64,000 nucleotides of DNA from Catellatospora tritici (GTDB taxonomy: Bacteria; Actinomycetota; Actinomycetes; Mycobacteriales; Micromonosporaceae). Below the pieces are notes generated by a model. It was not told the origin of the DNA and did not search any database. It saw only the letters and a list, made by a program, of their open reading frames with translations. The first letter of the stretch is position 1. Every line of letters begins with the position of its first letter. This document shows positions 51,653 through 60,292 of the stretch, one piece after another. The stretch spans positions 64,177-128,176 of the forward strand of contig NZ_JAHRCY010000020.1 of the NCBI RefSeq assembly GCF_019083965.1. The letters are read 5' to 3'. The position numbers were made by a program, and so were the translations under genes.

Positions 51653-51706
51653 TAAGGAAGGGCACCTTCTTATCGGAATACGTGGTAGAAGGGGCCCTTC
51701 TTAACC
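51653..51706. terminator. Paired AAGGGGCCCTT palindromes (element copy D)
   Basis: Two palindromes (AAGGAAGGGCACCTTCTT with one mismatch, then AGAAGGGGCCCTTCTT) are separated by ATCGGAATACGTGGT. They follow the stop of the leftward acyl-CoA dehydrogenase at 51712. Confidence 0.75.
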
Positions 51707-51711
51707 TCGGG

Positions 51712-52863
51712 TCAGGTGAAGGCGTTCACGCCCGTGAGGGCGCGGCCGATGAGGAGTTGCTGGATCTGGCTGGTGCCCTCGTAGAGGGTGGTGACGCGGG
51801 CGTCGCGCAGGTACTTGCCTACCGGGTACTCGTCGATGTAGCCGTACCCGCCGAACACCTGCAGGGCGTCGTTGGCGCAGCGCACTGCGGCCTCGCTGGC
51901 GTACAGCTTGGCCATCGACGCCTGGGTGGCGAACGGTTCGTGTCGGTCGACCAGGTCGGCGACCTGCCAGACCAGCAGCCGGGCGGCGGCGGTGTCGACC
52001 GCGATCCGGGCGAGCAGCTGCTGCACCAGCTGGAAGCCCGCGATGGGGCGGCCGAACTGGGTCCGCTGCTTCGCGTAGCCCACCGCCGCGTCCAGGCAGC
52101 CCTGGGCGATGCCGACGCAGCCCGCGGCCACCGACATCCGGCCCTTGTCCAGGGTCGACATGGCGATGCGGAAGCCCTGGCCGACCTCGCCCAAGCGGGC
52201 GCTGTCGGGGATCCGTACCCCGTCGAAGACCAGCTCGGCCGTGGGCTGCCCGCGCAGGCCGAGTTTGCCGTGGATCTCGCGCCGGGTCAGGCCCGGCGCG
52301 TCGGTCGGCACCAGGAACGCGGTCACGCCGCGCGGTCCCGGCTCCCCGGTACGCGCGCACAACAGCACCACGTCGGCCCAGGTCCCGTTGGTGATGAACA
52401 GCTTCGAACCGTGCACGGTCCAGCCGTCACCGTCGCGGACCGCCCGGGTGGCCAGCGACCCGGCGTCCGAGCCGGTGCCGGGCTCGGTCAACCCGAAGCA
52501 GCCGAGCAGGTCACCCGCGCACAGGCCGGGCAGCCAGCGTTCCTGCTGCTCGGGGGTGCCGTACGCGGCGATCGGCTTGGCGACCAGGCCGAGGGATACC
52601 GAGACCAGCCCGCGCACTGACGAGTCGCCCCGGCCCAACTCCTCCAACACCAGGCAGTACGCCAGGTGGTCCCCCCCGCTGCCGCCCAGCTCCTCCGGGA
52701 TGGTCAGCCCGAGGAAACCCAGCTCACCGAGGCGCTTGACCACGCCCCGGTCGACGCTCTCGGCCCGGTCCCAGGCCGCGGCGTGCGGGACGACCTCGCG
52801 GTCGACCCAGTCGGCGGCCAGGCGGCGCAGTGCGGCGTGTTCGGCCGCCAGTGTCAGGTCCAC
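51712..52863 (-). CDS. Acyl-CoA dehydrogenase (second paralogue)
   Basis: The 383-residue flavoenzyme shows CFGLTEPGTGSDAGSLATRA, WTVHGSKLFITNG, RTQFGRPIAGFQLVQQLL and QVFGGYGYIDEYPVGKYLRDARV. The last block resembles short/branched-chain acyl-CoA dehydrogenases. GTG 52863 has no visible ribosome site, so the mRNA may be leaderless. It diverges from the TetR gene, and an inverted repeat (52870-52890) lies 6 bases before the start. Confidence 0.92.
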   Translation of the reverse strand: MDLTLAAEHAALRRLAADWVDREVVPHAAAWDRAESVDRGVVKRLGELGFLGLTIPEELGGSGGDHLAYCLVLEELGRGDSSVRGLVSVSLGLVAKPIAAYGTPEQQERWLPGLCAGDLLGCFGLTEPGTGSDAGSLATRAVRDGDGWTVHGSKLFITNGTWADVVLLCARTGEPGPRGVTAFLVPTDAPGLTRREIHGKLGLRGQPTAELVFDGVRIPDSARLGEVGQGFRIAMSTLDKGRMSVAAGCVGIAQGCLDAAVGYAKQRTQFGRPIAGFQLVQQLLARIAVDTAAARLLVWQVADLVDRHEPFATQASMAKLYASEAAVRCANDALQVFGGYGYIDEYPVGKYLRDARVTTLYEGTSQIQQLLIGRALTGVNAFT

Positions 52864-52869
52864 GGGAAT

Positions 52870-52890
52870 AAAACTAACGCTGGAAGTTTT
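52870..52890. promoter_or_regulatory. TetR-type operator candidate 1 (AAAACT-N9-AGTTTT)
   Basis: The inverted repeat lies between the divergent acyl-CoA dehydrogenase and TetR genes. Read on the minus strand it is AAAACTTCCAGCGTTAGTTT plus T, nearly the same as candidate 2, including the centre. Confidence 0.7.
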
Positions 52891-52975
52891 AATTCGTCCA
52901 GACCCCGATATGGGAGAGTTGTTCTCCCGCCCGGACCACCACCCCGGACCACCGCTTCCGACCAGGAGGACAGCC

Positions 52976-53662
52976 ATGCCCCGCCCGAGTCAGGCGCTGC
53001 TGAGCCGCCAGCGCATCGTCGAGACGGCCGCCCGGCTGATCGACGCCGACGGGCTGGAGACGTTCTCCACCCGGCGCCTGGCCGCCGAGCTGGGCGTACG
53101 CGGGCCGTCGCTGTACAACCACTTCGCCAACAAGGACGAGATCCTGGACGCGGTCGCCGACGCGGTGATCGCCGAGGTGGACGTCTCCGTCTTCGGCACC
53201 CACGGCTGGCGCGAGGCGCTGCTGGGCTGGGGCACGTCCTACCGCGACGCGCTCGCGGCGCACCCGAACATCGTCCCGTACCTGGCCCAGGGCCCGGGAC
53301 GGCGCCCGGCCGCGCTGGCCATGGCCGACGCGGTCTACGGCGGCCTGGTCAAGGCGGGCTGGCCGCCCGCGCGGGCCACCCACATCGGCGCCGTGATGCG
53401 CTACCTGGTCGCGGGCTCGGCGCTGGGCTCGTTCGCGCGCGGCTTCGTCGAGGATCCCGAACTGTACGCGGCCCACTACCCGCACCTCAGCCAGGCCCAC
53501 CGCCTGGCCGGGCACCAGCGCAGCGTGGACGAGGGCGCGTTCCGGCTGGGCCTGCGGGCGCTCATCACCGGCCTGGCCGCCGAGTACGAGGCCACCATCG
53601 GCCCCCTCCCGCCTCTGGAGCCGGGCGCCGACTCGTATTACAGTCGAAACTTGCAGCGCTAG
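52976..53662 (+). CDS. TetR-family transcriptional regulator
   Basis: The 228-residue repressor has a TetR HTH (RIVETAARLIDADGLETFSTRRLAAELGVRGPSLYNHFANKDEILDAV). A ligand-binding C domain of the TetR_C/TetR-TetC type follows. AGGAGGA precedes the ATG by five bases. Inverted repeats upstream of the divergent acyl-CoA dehydrogenase and over its own stop codon share sequence, so it probably controls that gene and the aldehyde/alcohol dehydrogenases. The ligand may be an acyl-CoA; this is inference. Confidence 0.92.
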   Translation: MPRPSQALLSRQRIVETAARLIDADGLETFSTRRLAAELGVRGPSLYNHFANKDEILDAVADAVIAEVDVSVFGTHGWREALLGWGTSYRDALAAHPNIVPYLAQGPGRRPAALAMADAVYGGLVKAGWPPARATHIGAVMRYLVAGSALGSFARGFVEDPELYAAHYPHLSQAHRLAGHQRSVDEGAFRLGLRALITGLAAEYEATIGPLPPLEPGADSYYSRNLQR

Positions 53663-53667
53663 TTTTC
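53646..53667. promoter_or_regulatory. TetR-type operator candidate 2
   Basis: AAACTTGCAGCGCTAGTTTT (53647-53666), within GAAACT-N9-AGTTTTC, overlaps the TetR stop codon and lies 57 nt before the aldehyde dehydrogenase start. It shares arms, 9-base spacing and most of the centre with candidate 1. Confidence 0.7.
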
Positions 53668-53723
53668 GCGGCCCGCCCCCTCCCCCGCACGTGTGCGGCA
53701 GGCCGCTCGACGGGAGGAACAGC

Positions 53724-55184
53724 ATGGATCTCGACACCGCGGTCGCGCATCCCGGACGGGCCACCCCGATCGCCGACCGCACTGAGCTCTACCTCGACGG
53801 GCAGTGGGTCGCCCCGCACGGCACCGGCCGCATCGCCGTCGTCGACCCCACCACCGAGCAGGTCATCGCACACGTCCCCGCGGGCGACGCGGTCGACGTG
53901 GACCGGGCCGTGGCCGCCGCGAAGACGGCGTTCCCGGCCTGGTCCGGGCTGGCGCCCGCCGACCGGGCCGCGCACCTCGACCGGCTGCACGCCGCGCTCA
54001 GCACCCGCGCCGCCGACATCGCCACCACCGTGGCCCGCGAGCTCGGCACCCCGCTGCGGGTCGCCACCCGGGTCCAGGCCGGACTGCCGCTGACCGTGCT
54101 GCGCAGCTATGTGGAACTGGCCGCCGCGCCGCCCGCCCCGCACACCGTCGGCAACTCGCTGATCGTGTCCGAACCGGTCGGCGTGGTCGGGGCGATCACG
54201 CCGTGGAACTACCCGCTGCACCAGATCATGGCCAAGGTGGCCGGGGCGCTCGCGGCGGGCTGCACGGTGGTGCTCAAACCCGCCGACCTGACCCCGCTGG
54301 TGGCGTACCTGCTGTTCGACGCGGTACACGAGGCGCAGCTGCCGCCCGGGGTGGTGAACCTGGTCAGCGGCCCCGGGTCGACCGTGGGCAGTGCCATCGC
54401 CGCCCACCCGGACGTGGACCTGGTGTCGTTCACCGGCTCCACCGCCACCGGCGCCCGGATCAGCCACCTGGCCGCCGACCGGATCGCCCGGGTCGCCCTG
54501 GAGCTGGGCGGCAAGTCCGCCAACGTGATCCTGGAGGACGCCGACCTGCCCCGCGCGGTCAAGACCGGCGTGGCCAACGCGTTCCTCAACTCCGGCCAGA
54601 CCTGCACCGCCTGGACCCGCATGCTGGTCCACCGCTCCCGCTACGAGGAGGCACTGTCCCTGGCCGCCGCGGCCGCGAACGGGCAGACCCTCGGCGACCC
54701 GCTCGACGAGGGCACCCGGCTCGGTCCGCTGTCCAGCGCCGCGCAGCGCGAGACCGTACGCGACTACATCAGAAAGGGGCTGGCCGACGGGGCGCGGCTG
54801 GTCGCGGGCGGGCTGGACGCGCCAGTGCCGTCGACCGGCTACTTCGTCGCGCCGACCGTGCTGGCCGAGGTGGACCCCGACAGCACCGTCGCCCAGGAGG
54901 AGATCTTCGGGCCGGTGCTGGTGGTGCTGCCGTTCGACGACGACGAGCAGGCCGTGGCCATCGCCAACAACTCCCGCTACGGCCTGGCCGGAGCGGTCTG
55001 GTCAGGCGACGAGGACCGCGCGCTGGCCGTCGCCCGGCGGATGCGCACCGGCGCCGTGGACGTCAACGGGGCCGCGTTCAACCCGCTCGCGCCGTTCGGC
55101 GGGTACAAGCAGTCCGGCATCGGCCGCGAGCTGGGCGCCCACGGGCTGGCCGAGTTCCTCGAGACGAAGGCGATTCAGCGATGA
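53724..55184 (+). CDS. NAD(P)-dependent aldehyde dehydrogenase
   Basis: The 486-residue enzyme oxidises an aldehyde to an acid. It has ITPWNYPL, KPADLTPL, FTGSTATGARI, the general base Glu in LELGGKSANVI (near residue 260), the nucleophile Cys in NSGQTCTAW (near 293) and EEIFGPVLVV. GGGAGGAA precedes the ATG. Its stop overlaps the alcohol dehydrogenase start, and an operator candidate lies upstream. Confidence 0.94.
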   Translation: MDLDTAVAHPGRATPIADRTELYLDGQWVAPHGTGRIAVVDPTTEQVIAHVPAGDAVDVDRAVAAAKTAFPAWSGLAPADRAAHLDRLHAALSTRAADIATTVARELGTPLRVATRVQAGLPLTVLRSYVELAAAPPAPHTVGNSLIVSEPVGVVGAITPWNYPLHQIMAKVAGALAAGCTVVLKPADLTPLVAYLLFDAVHEAQLPPGVVNLVSGPGSTVGSAIAAHPDVDLVSFTGSTATGARISHLAADRIARVALELGGKSANVILEDADLPRAVKTGVANAFLNSGQTCTAWTRMLVHRSRYEEALSLAAAAANGQTLGDPLDEGTRLGPLSSAAQRETVRDYIRKGLADGARLVAGGLDAPVPSTGYFVAPTVLAEVDPDSTVAQEEIFGPVLVVLPFDDDEQAVAIANNSRYGLAGAVWSGDEDRALAVARRMRTGAVDVNGAAFNPLAPFGGYKQSGIGRELGAHGLAEFLETKAIQR

Positions 55185-56260
55185 GCCGCGTACGTGCCCT
55201 GCTGTGCCGCGAACCGAACGCGGCCCTGGAGATCGCCGAGATTGAGCTGCCCGCGCCGGGACCGGGCGAGGTGCGGGTGCGCATCGCCGCCGCCGGGGTG
55301 TGCCACTCCGACCTGTCCATGGTCAACGGAACGCTGGCCGCGCCGTACCCCCTGGTCCTGGGTCATGAAGCGGCCGGCGTCGTGCTCGAGGCCGGACCCG
55401 GCGCGCGGGTCGGGGTCGGCGCGCACGTCGTGCTCGACTGGGCGCCGCCGTGCCGGACCTGCTGGTTCTGCACCCACGAGCAGCCGTGGTTGTGCGAGAC
55501 GGGCGGCGTTCCGGCCGCCCAGCGCGGCACCGTCGACGGGCAGCCGCTGCACGTCACGCTCGGGCTGGGCGCGCTGGCCGAAGAGGTCGTCGCGCCGGAC
55601 TCCGCCGTGATCGAGGTGCCCGCCGCGCTGCCGTTCGCCGACGCGGCGCTGCTCGGCTGCGCGGTGCTGACCGGGACCGGGGCGGTGCACCGCACCGCCG
55701 GCGTGCGTCCAGGCGAGTCGGTGCTGGTCATCGGGCTCGGCGGGGTCGGGCTGGCGGCGGTCATGGCGGCGCGCGCCGCCGGGGCCGATCCGGTCATCGC
55801 CGCCGACCTGTCCGAGGCCAAGCGGGAGCTGGCGCTGGCGGCGGGCGCGACCCACTTCCTGGTCTCGGGGGACGAACTGTCCTCGGGGGTACGGTCGTTG
55901 ACCGGGCGGCGGGGCGCCGACCACGCGTTGGAGTGCGTGGGGCGGGCGGCCGCCATCCGGGCGGCGTGGCGGGCCACCCGGCGCGGCGGTCAGGTGACCG
56001 TGGTCGGCATGGGGGCCAAGGACGACCTGCTCACGCTCGGGGCGCTGGAGATCTTCCACAACGCGCGTACGCTGCGCGCCTCGGTGTACGGCTCGTCCGA
56101 CCCCGACCGGGACGTACCGGCCCTGGCCGCGTCCGTCCTGGACGGCACCCTCGACCTGGCCCCGCTGGTGACCGACCGCATCACGCTGGAGCAGGCGCCC
56201 GCCGCCTTCACCCGCATGTCCCGCGGTGAGGGCGCCCGCTCCATCATCCAGTTCCCCTGA
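55181..56260 (+). CDS. Zinc-dependent alcohol dehydrogenase
   Basis: The 359-residue medium-chain dehydrogenase has catalytic-zinc ligands in GVCHSDLS and GHEAAGVV. The structural-zinc cysteines are in CRTCWFCTHEQPWLC and the nucleotide motif is GLGGVGLAAV. It resembles class III-type alcohol/aryl-alcohol dehydrogenases. ATG 55181 overlaps the aldehyde dehydrogenase stop, giving an alcohol-to-acid pair. Its last codons and stop lie in the first unit of a 25-bp tandem repeat. Confidence 0.93.
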   Translation: MSRVRALLCREPNAALEIAEIELPAPGPGEVRVRIAAAGVCHSDLSMVNGTLAAPYPLVLGHEAAGVVLEAGPGARVGVGAHVVLDWAPPCRTCWFCTHEQPWLCETGGVPAAQRGTVDGQPLHVTLGLGALAEEVVAPDSAVIEVPAALPFADAALLGCAVLTGTGAVHRTAGVRPGESVLVIGLGGVGLAAVMAARAAGADPVIAADLSEAKRELALAAGATHFLVSGDELSSGVRSLTGRRGADHALECVGRAAAIRAAWRATRRGGQVTVVGMGAKDDLLTLGALEIFHNARTLRASVYGSSDPDRDVPALAASVLDGTLDLAPLVTDRITLEQAPAAFTRMSRGEGARSIIQFP

Positions 56261-56326
56261 TCCGCACGGCGGCGTGTTCCCCTGATCCGCACGGCGGCGT
56301 GTTCCCCTGATCCGCACGGCGGCGTG
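56252..56326. repeat. 25-bp tandem repeat, three copies, spanning the adh stop codon
   Basis: Identical units start at 56252, 56277 and 56302. Each contains CCCCTGATCCGCACGGCG. The TGA in the first copy ends the alcohol dehydrogenase. The array fills most of the gap to the convergent MFS gene. Confidence 0.92.
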
Positions 56327-56334
56327 AGCAGGGC

Positions 56335-57657
56335 TCACCCGCCGGGCTGGTCGTCGTATCGGGCGGCGGCGGCGTACACCATTCCTGGTTCCACCGGAAC
56401 CGGCTGGTCTGGTCGCGCTGCCGCATCGAGTGAACGGAGTCGGGGCACCTTCGAGAAAAGGATCCACAACGGTGCCGACAGGAACGCCCCGGCGATCACC
56501 ACCAGCGCGACCCGCAGGCCGGCGGCGTCGGCGAGGAACCCGCCCGCCAGCGCCCCCACCGGCATCACCCCCCAGGCCACGAACCGGTAGCTGGCGTTCA
56601 CCCGCCCGAGGGTCTCCTGCGGCGTCACGGCTTGGCGCAGGCTGACCATGTGCACATTGGCGATGCTGAGACCCGCTCCGCCGAGGAAGAACGAGACGAT
56701 CATCAACCCGAGGCCGACCGGCCGCTGGTCGTGCACGACCGGTAGCAGTACGGGGGCCGCACCGCTCAGCAGGGTCGCCGCCAGGATCGCCGGGCCGTGT
56801 CCCCACCGGTGCGCGAGTCGGCCCGCCACGACGGCCCCACCGACCGAGCCCACCGCCCCACTGCCCATGACCAAACCCAGCAGGCTCGGCGTCATACCGA
56901 GTCGCTCGGTCGCGTAGGGCAGGAACACCGTCTGCTGGGCCAGCCAGCACATGTTGTACGTGGCCGCCTGGCCCAGGCAGGCGCGGAGCAGGTTGTTGGT
57001 GAAGGTCAGCCGCAGGCCGTCGCCTATGTCGCGCCAGAGGTTGCCGCGGTGCTCCCGCGCGACAGGCGGGGCCTCCGGGCGGCGGATGAGCAGCAGCGAC
57101 CACAACGAGACCAGGTAGGACAGACCGTTGGCGACCAGCGCGATCGGCGCGGTCAGCAGGTCGACCAGGATTCCGGCCGCCCCCGGACCGGCGACCTGGG
57201 CCAGCGCCGCGCTGCCCTCCATCCGGCTGTTGGCGCGAACCAGTTCCGCCGGACCGACCAGCGAGGGCAGGTACGACTGGTAGGCGACGTCGAAGATCAC
57301 CGAGCAGGCGCCGAGGACGAGCGCCGCCCCGTAGACGAGCTCCAGCCGGAGCTGGCCCGACCAGGCGAGCAGCGGCAGCGTGAGCAGCACACCGGCACGG
57401 ATGACGTTGCTGCCGATCATCGCGTGTCTGCGGCGCACCCGATCGATCCACACCCCGACCAGCAGCGCCCCGGTGAACGGGATGAAGGTCATCGCGTTGA
57501 GCAACCCGACTTCGCGGACCGACGCGTGCAGGATCTCCAGCACGGTGAGCGGCAGGGCCAGCAGGGCAACCTGGGCCCCGATGAGAGAGACGCTCTCGCC
57601 GAACCAGAGCCTGCCGAAGTCGGCGCCTGCTCCGATCCGGGCCTGTGCGAGCCTCAT
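56335..57657 (-). CDS. MFS transporter (probable exporter)
   Basis: The 440-residue transporter has about 12 membrane helices and the MFS loop motif GVWIDRVRRRHAM between helices 2 and 3. It belongs with the MFS_3/enterobactin-exporter-like group. The first gene pair half (LWFGESVSLIGAQVALLALPLTVLEIL) is typical. Its ATG overlaps the ATP-grasp-like gene stop as ATGA, so it may export that enzyme's product. The substrate is unknown. Confidence 0.9.
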   Translation of the reverse strand: MRLAQARIGAGADFGRLWFGESVSLIGAQVALLALPLTVLEILHASVREVGLLNAMTFIPFTGALLVGVWIDRVRRRHAMIGSNVIRAGVLLTLPLLAWSGQLRLELVYGAALVLGACSVIFDVAYQSYLPSLVGPAELVRANSRMEGSAALAQVAGPGAAGILVDLLTAPIALVANGLSYLVSLWSLLLIRRPEAPPVAREHRGNLWRDIGDGLRLTFTNNLLRACLGQAATYNMCWLAQQTVFLPYATERLGMTPSLLGLVMGSGAVGSVGGAVVAGRLAHRWGHGPAILAATLLSGAAPVLLPVVHDQRPVGLGLMIVSFFLGGAGLSIANVHMVSLRQAVTPQETLGRVNASYRFVAWGVMPVGALAGGFLADAAGLRVALVVIAGAFLSAPLWILFSKVPRLRSLDAAARPDQPVPVEPGMVYAAAARYDDQPGG

Positions 57658-59012
57658 GGCTGCCCGGCGTGGAAGACGCAGCCGAAGCGGGCTCCGCGGT
57701 CGACGCTGACGACGCCCGCGTCGTGGTCGGTGGTGCCCTTCACGTAGGCGCCCGCGTCTCCGGACGAGACTCCGACGAAGATCCCCCAGTTGAGGATGGC
57801 GTGGGTATAGCCGCCCGGTGCGGTCGGATCCACCACGCGTTCCCGCACGGGCACCACCCGTCGCTGAACGATGTACGACCCGTCGAGGGCCGCCTTGACC
57901 AGGTCGGCCCACTCCTGGTCGTCGACGGTCCAACCGGCGGTCACGCCGTGGCCGTCGTACGCGCAGTTCGGCTTGAGGATGAGTTCACGCCGGTTGGCCA
58001 GGACGTAGTCCACCAGGTCGACCTCTTCGCCACCGGCGCGAACCCGTTCCCGGCGGACCTGCCGGGTCCACGGCAGCATCCGCTCGACGAGCTCGAGTTC
58101 GTCGGGCTCGAACGCGCCGCGGTGCCGCTCATCGCTCAGCAGCGCCATGCACGCCTTGTTTCCGTAGAGCTCGATGTCGAACGGGGCGCACAGCCCCACC
58201 GCGCCGGTCTCGACCGCGGCGAGCAGCGGACGCAGGAGTTCCGTCGGCTGCGGACCCTCCAGCAGGTGGTCCAGCAGGTACATCCGGTAGATGACGTCCA
58301 CGCGGCGCCCGGCGAGGTAGACGCCGCCCTGGCGGTATTCCAACTGTCCCATGTGGCACGCCTGCGCATCCACGCCCATCGCACCCATCAGCGAGGCCAT
58401 CGTGTGCATCCGCTGCTCTTCGATGGGGAAGCTGGTCGGCCAGTCGGTCACCGCCACGAACGGGCGGGACGGGGCATCCTTCGGCAGGCTGGTGGCCAGC
58501 ATCGTGTCGACCAGGCCGCGCAGGCTGTCGCCGTATCCGAGGAACTCCTCCGCCACGAACTCACGCAAGCGATCGTCGTGCAGCATCACCCGGTTGAGCA
58601 AGGTGCCGTGCCAGCCGCCGAGCCCGCTGGTGAGGTTGTACTCGAGCATCCGGAAGCCGGACTGCTCCTGGTAGAGGTCAGCTCGGCCGATGCGCACCGG
58701 ATCGGCGGTCGCGGTCCGCAGGATCGCCTCGGCCTGCAGCGCCGGGGTGTCCGTCGCGTCGGCGAGCGCGCGTATGTTCCCGCCGAACAGGCGGTCCGGC
58801 AGCGAGCACATGAGCGTGAACATGGCGGCGAGATCGGCCCGGATCTGGGCGTGCTGCGCGGCGTCCAGGAAGAACGGCCGGTTGAAGTTGCGATCACTGC
58901 CGTAGGTCATGAAGTCGGGGAAGTCGGCGAACCTGACGGACGCGACCCGTCCGGCTCCCCGCGATTCATGGAGGAAGCGCTGCGTGATCCCGTTCTCCGC
59001 GATGGTGGCCAT
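57654..59012 (-). CDS. ATP-grasp-like ligase of unknown substrate
   Basis: The 452-residue soluble protein is not firmly assigned. It has LEYNLTSGLGGWHG, VDVIYRMYLLDHLL, LYGNKACMALLSDE, ILKPNCAYDGHGVTAGW, SYIVQRRVVP and a glycine-rich end NWGIFVGVSSGDAGAYVKG. Their order resembles circularly permuted ATP-grasp enzymes (glutathionylspermidine-synthase-like), which join a carboxylate to an amine or thiol via acyl phosphate. ATG 59012 was preferred because AGAGG lies six bases upstream; ATG 59018 is too close. Coupling to an MFS gene suggests secondary metabolism. Confidence 0.7.
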   Translation of the reverse strand: MATIAENGITQRFLHESRGAGRVASVRFADFPDFMTYGSDRNFNRPFFLDAAQHAQIRADLAAMFTLMCSLPDRLFGGNIRALADATDTPALQAEAILRTATADPVRIGRADLYQEQSGFRMLEYNLTSGLGGWHGTLLNRVMLHDDRLREFVAEEFLGYGDSLRGLVDTMLATSLPKDAPSRPFVAVTDWPTSFPIEEQRMHTMASLMGAMGVDAQACHMGQLEYRQGGVYLAGRRVDVIYRMYLLDHLLEGPQPTELLRPLLAAVETGAVGLCAPFDIELYGNKACMALLSDERHRGAFEPDELELVERMLPWTRQVRRERVRAGGEEVDLVDYVLANRRELILKPNCAYDGHGVTAGWTVDDQEWADLVKAALDGSYIVQRRVVPVRERVVDPTAPGGYTHAILNWGIFVGVSSGDAGAYVKGTTDHDAGVVSVDRGARFGCVFHAGQP

Positions 59013-59043
59013 TGTCATCCTCTCCGGCGCCCCCGGGGGGACG

Positions 59044-59508
59044 TCATTCGATGTCGGCGACCTTGCCGCCGGTGATCCGTTCCAGTTCCCTGAGTGAGGT
59101 GCAGAACATCGTCATCTCGTCACCGGCGCCGGCCCACACCTGCTCGTAGCGGCCCAGCCAGGTGTCGACGACGGTGCGAATCGCCGCCGGGTGTCCGACC
59201 GGCGCGACGCCGCCGACCTCCTGACCCGTGGCCGCCAGCACGAACGCGGGGGTGGCCCGACGGATCCGCTGGGCGCCCAGCAGCGTGGCCACTTTGACGG
59301 TGTTCACGCGGTGTGCCCCGCTGGCCAGGATCAGCAGTGGTTCCCCGTCGGCATCGAAGACGAGGCTGTTGGCGATCGCGCCGACCGCACAGCCGAGCTG
59401 GGCGGCGGCCGCCGCGGCGGTGGGGACAGGCTCGGTGAAGGTGCGGATCTCTCCGGCCACGTTGAGTTCGCGCAGGGCGGCGGTGGTGCGGGCGACAGCG
59501 TCGGACAT
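59044..59508 (-). CDS. YbaK/ProX-type aminoacyl-tRNA editing domain protein
   Basis: The 154-residue protein matches the YbaK/EbsC family. It shows AAAQLGCAVGAIANSLVFDADGEPLLILASGAHRVN with Asn/Lys-region active-site residues, ATGQEVGGVAPVGHP and a VWAGAGDEMTMF end. Such proteins deacylate mischarged tRNAs, for example Ala- or Cys-tRNA-Pro. GAGGT precedes the ATG by seven bases. Its place between importer genes and an ATP-grasp-like ligase is unusual and may relate to a non-standard amino acid. Confidence 0.9.
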   Translation of the reverse strand: MSDAVARTTAALRELNVAGEIRTFTEPVPTAAAAAAQLGCAVGAIANSLVFDADGEPLLILASGAHRVNTVKVATLLGAQRIRRATPAFVLAATGQEVGGVAPVGHPAAIRTVVDTWLGRYEQVWAGAGDEMTMFCTSLRELERITGGKVADIE

Positions 59509-59566
59509 GTCAAAACCTCACTCTGGTGACGACCGATACGGTTCCTGACATGGTAAGGGTGACTTT

Positions 59567-60292
59567 TCATGCCAAACGAGTTGATTTTCTGGCACGTCCT
59601 AGGTAGGCCTTGACGACCGCTTCGTCGGACAGGAGGTCACGGGCCGATCCGGACGTCGTCGCCACACCGTTCTCGATGACCACACCCCAGTCGGCGATAC
59701 GCAGGGCCGCTCGGGCGTTCTGCTCCACGAGCAGCACGGAGACACCCTCGGCACGGAGCCGGCCGATGATGCCCATGACCAGCTCGACCATGATGGGCGC
59801 CAGCCCCATCGACGGCTCGTCCAACAGCAGCAGCTTCGGACCGGCGACCATCGCCCGCCCGATGGCCAGCAGCTGCTGCTCGCCGCCGGAGAGGGTGCCG
59901 GCCGGCTGCGCGCGTCGTTCCCGCAGCCGCGGCAGCAGCTCGTAGACGTGCGCGATCCGCTCGGCCACCGTGTTTCGGGCGACCAGGTGCCCGCCGAGCT
60001 GGAGGTTCTCGTGGACGGTCATCGTGCTGAAGACCCGGCGTCCCTCCGGCACGTGCACGATGCCGGCCGCGACGATGTCCTTGGGGCGCGCCCGGGTGAT
60101 GTCGAGTCCGTGCCAGCGGACGGTGCCGGCTGACGGCCGGACCAGCCCCGACACGGCGAGGAGGGTCGTGGTCTTACCGGCCCCGTTGCCGCCCAGCAGG
60201 GTGACGATCTCCCCTTCGCGGACGACCAGAGACAGGCCGGCGACCGCCCGTACTCCGTCGTAGCCGACTTCCAGGTCCGTGATCTCAAGCAT
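59567..60292 (-). CDS. livF: Branched-chain amino acid ABC importer ATPase LivF
   Basis: The 241-residue ATPase has Walker A GGNGAGKTT, LivF-type GIVHVPEGRRVFSTMTVHENL, signature LSGGEQQLLAIGRAM and Walker B LLLLDEPSMGLAP. The EGRR-F-MTV block is diagnostic for LivF. It overlaps livG by eight bases. With LivG it powers amino acid or amide uptake. Confidence 0.94.
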   Translation of the reverse strand: MLEITDLEVGYDGVRAVAGLSLVVREGEIVTLLGGNGAGKTTTLLAVSGLVRPSAGTVRWHGLDITRARPKDIVAAGIVHVPEGRRVFSTMTVHENLQLGGHLVARNTVAERIAHVYELLPRLRERRAQPAGTLSGGEQQLLAIGRAMVAGPKLLLLDEPSMGLAPIMVELVMGIIGRLRAEGVSVLLVEQNARAALRIADWGVVIENGVATTSGSARDLLSDEAVVKAYLGRARKSTRLA

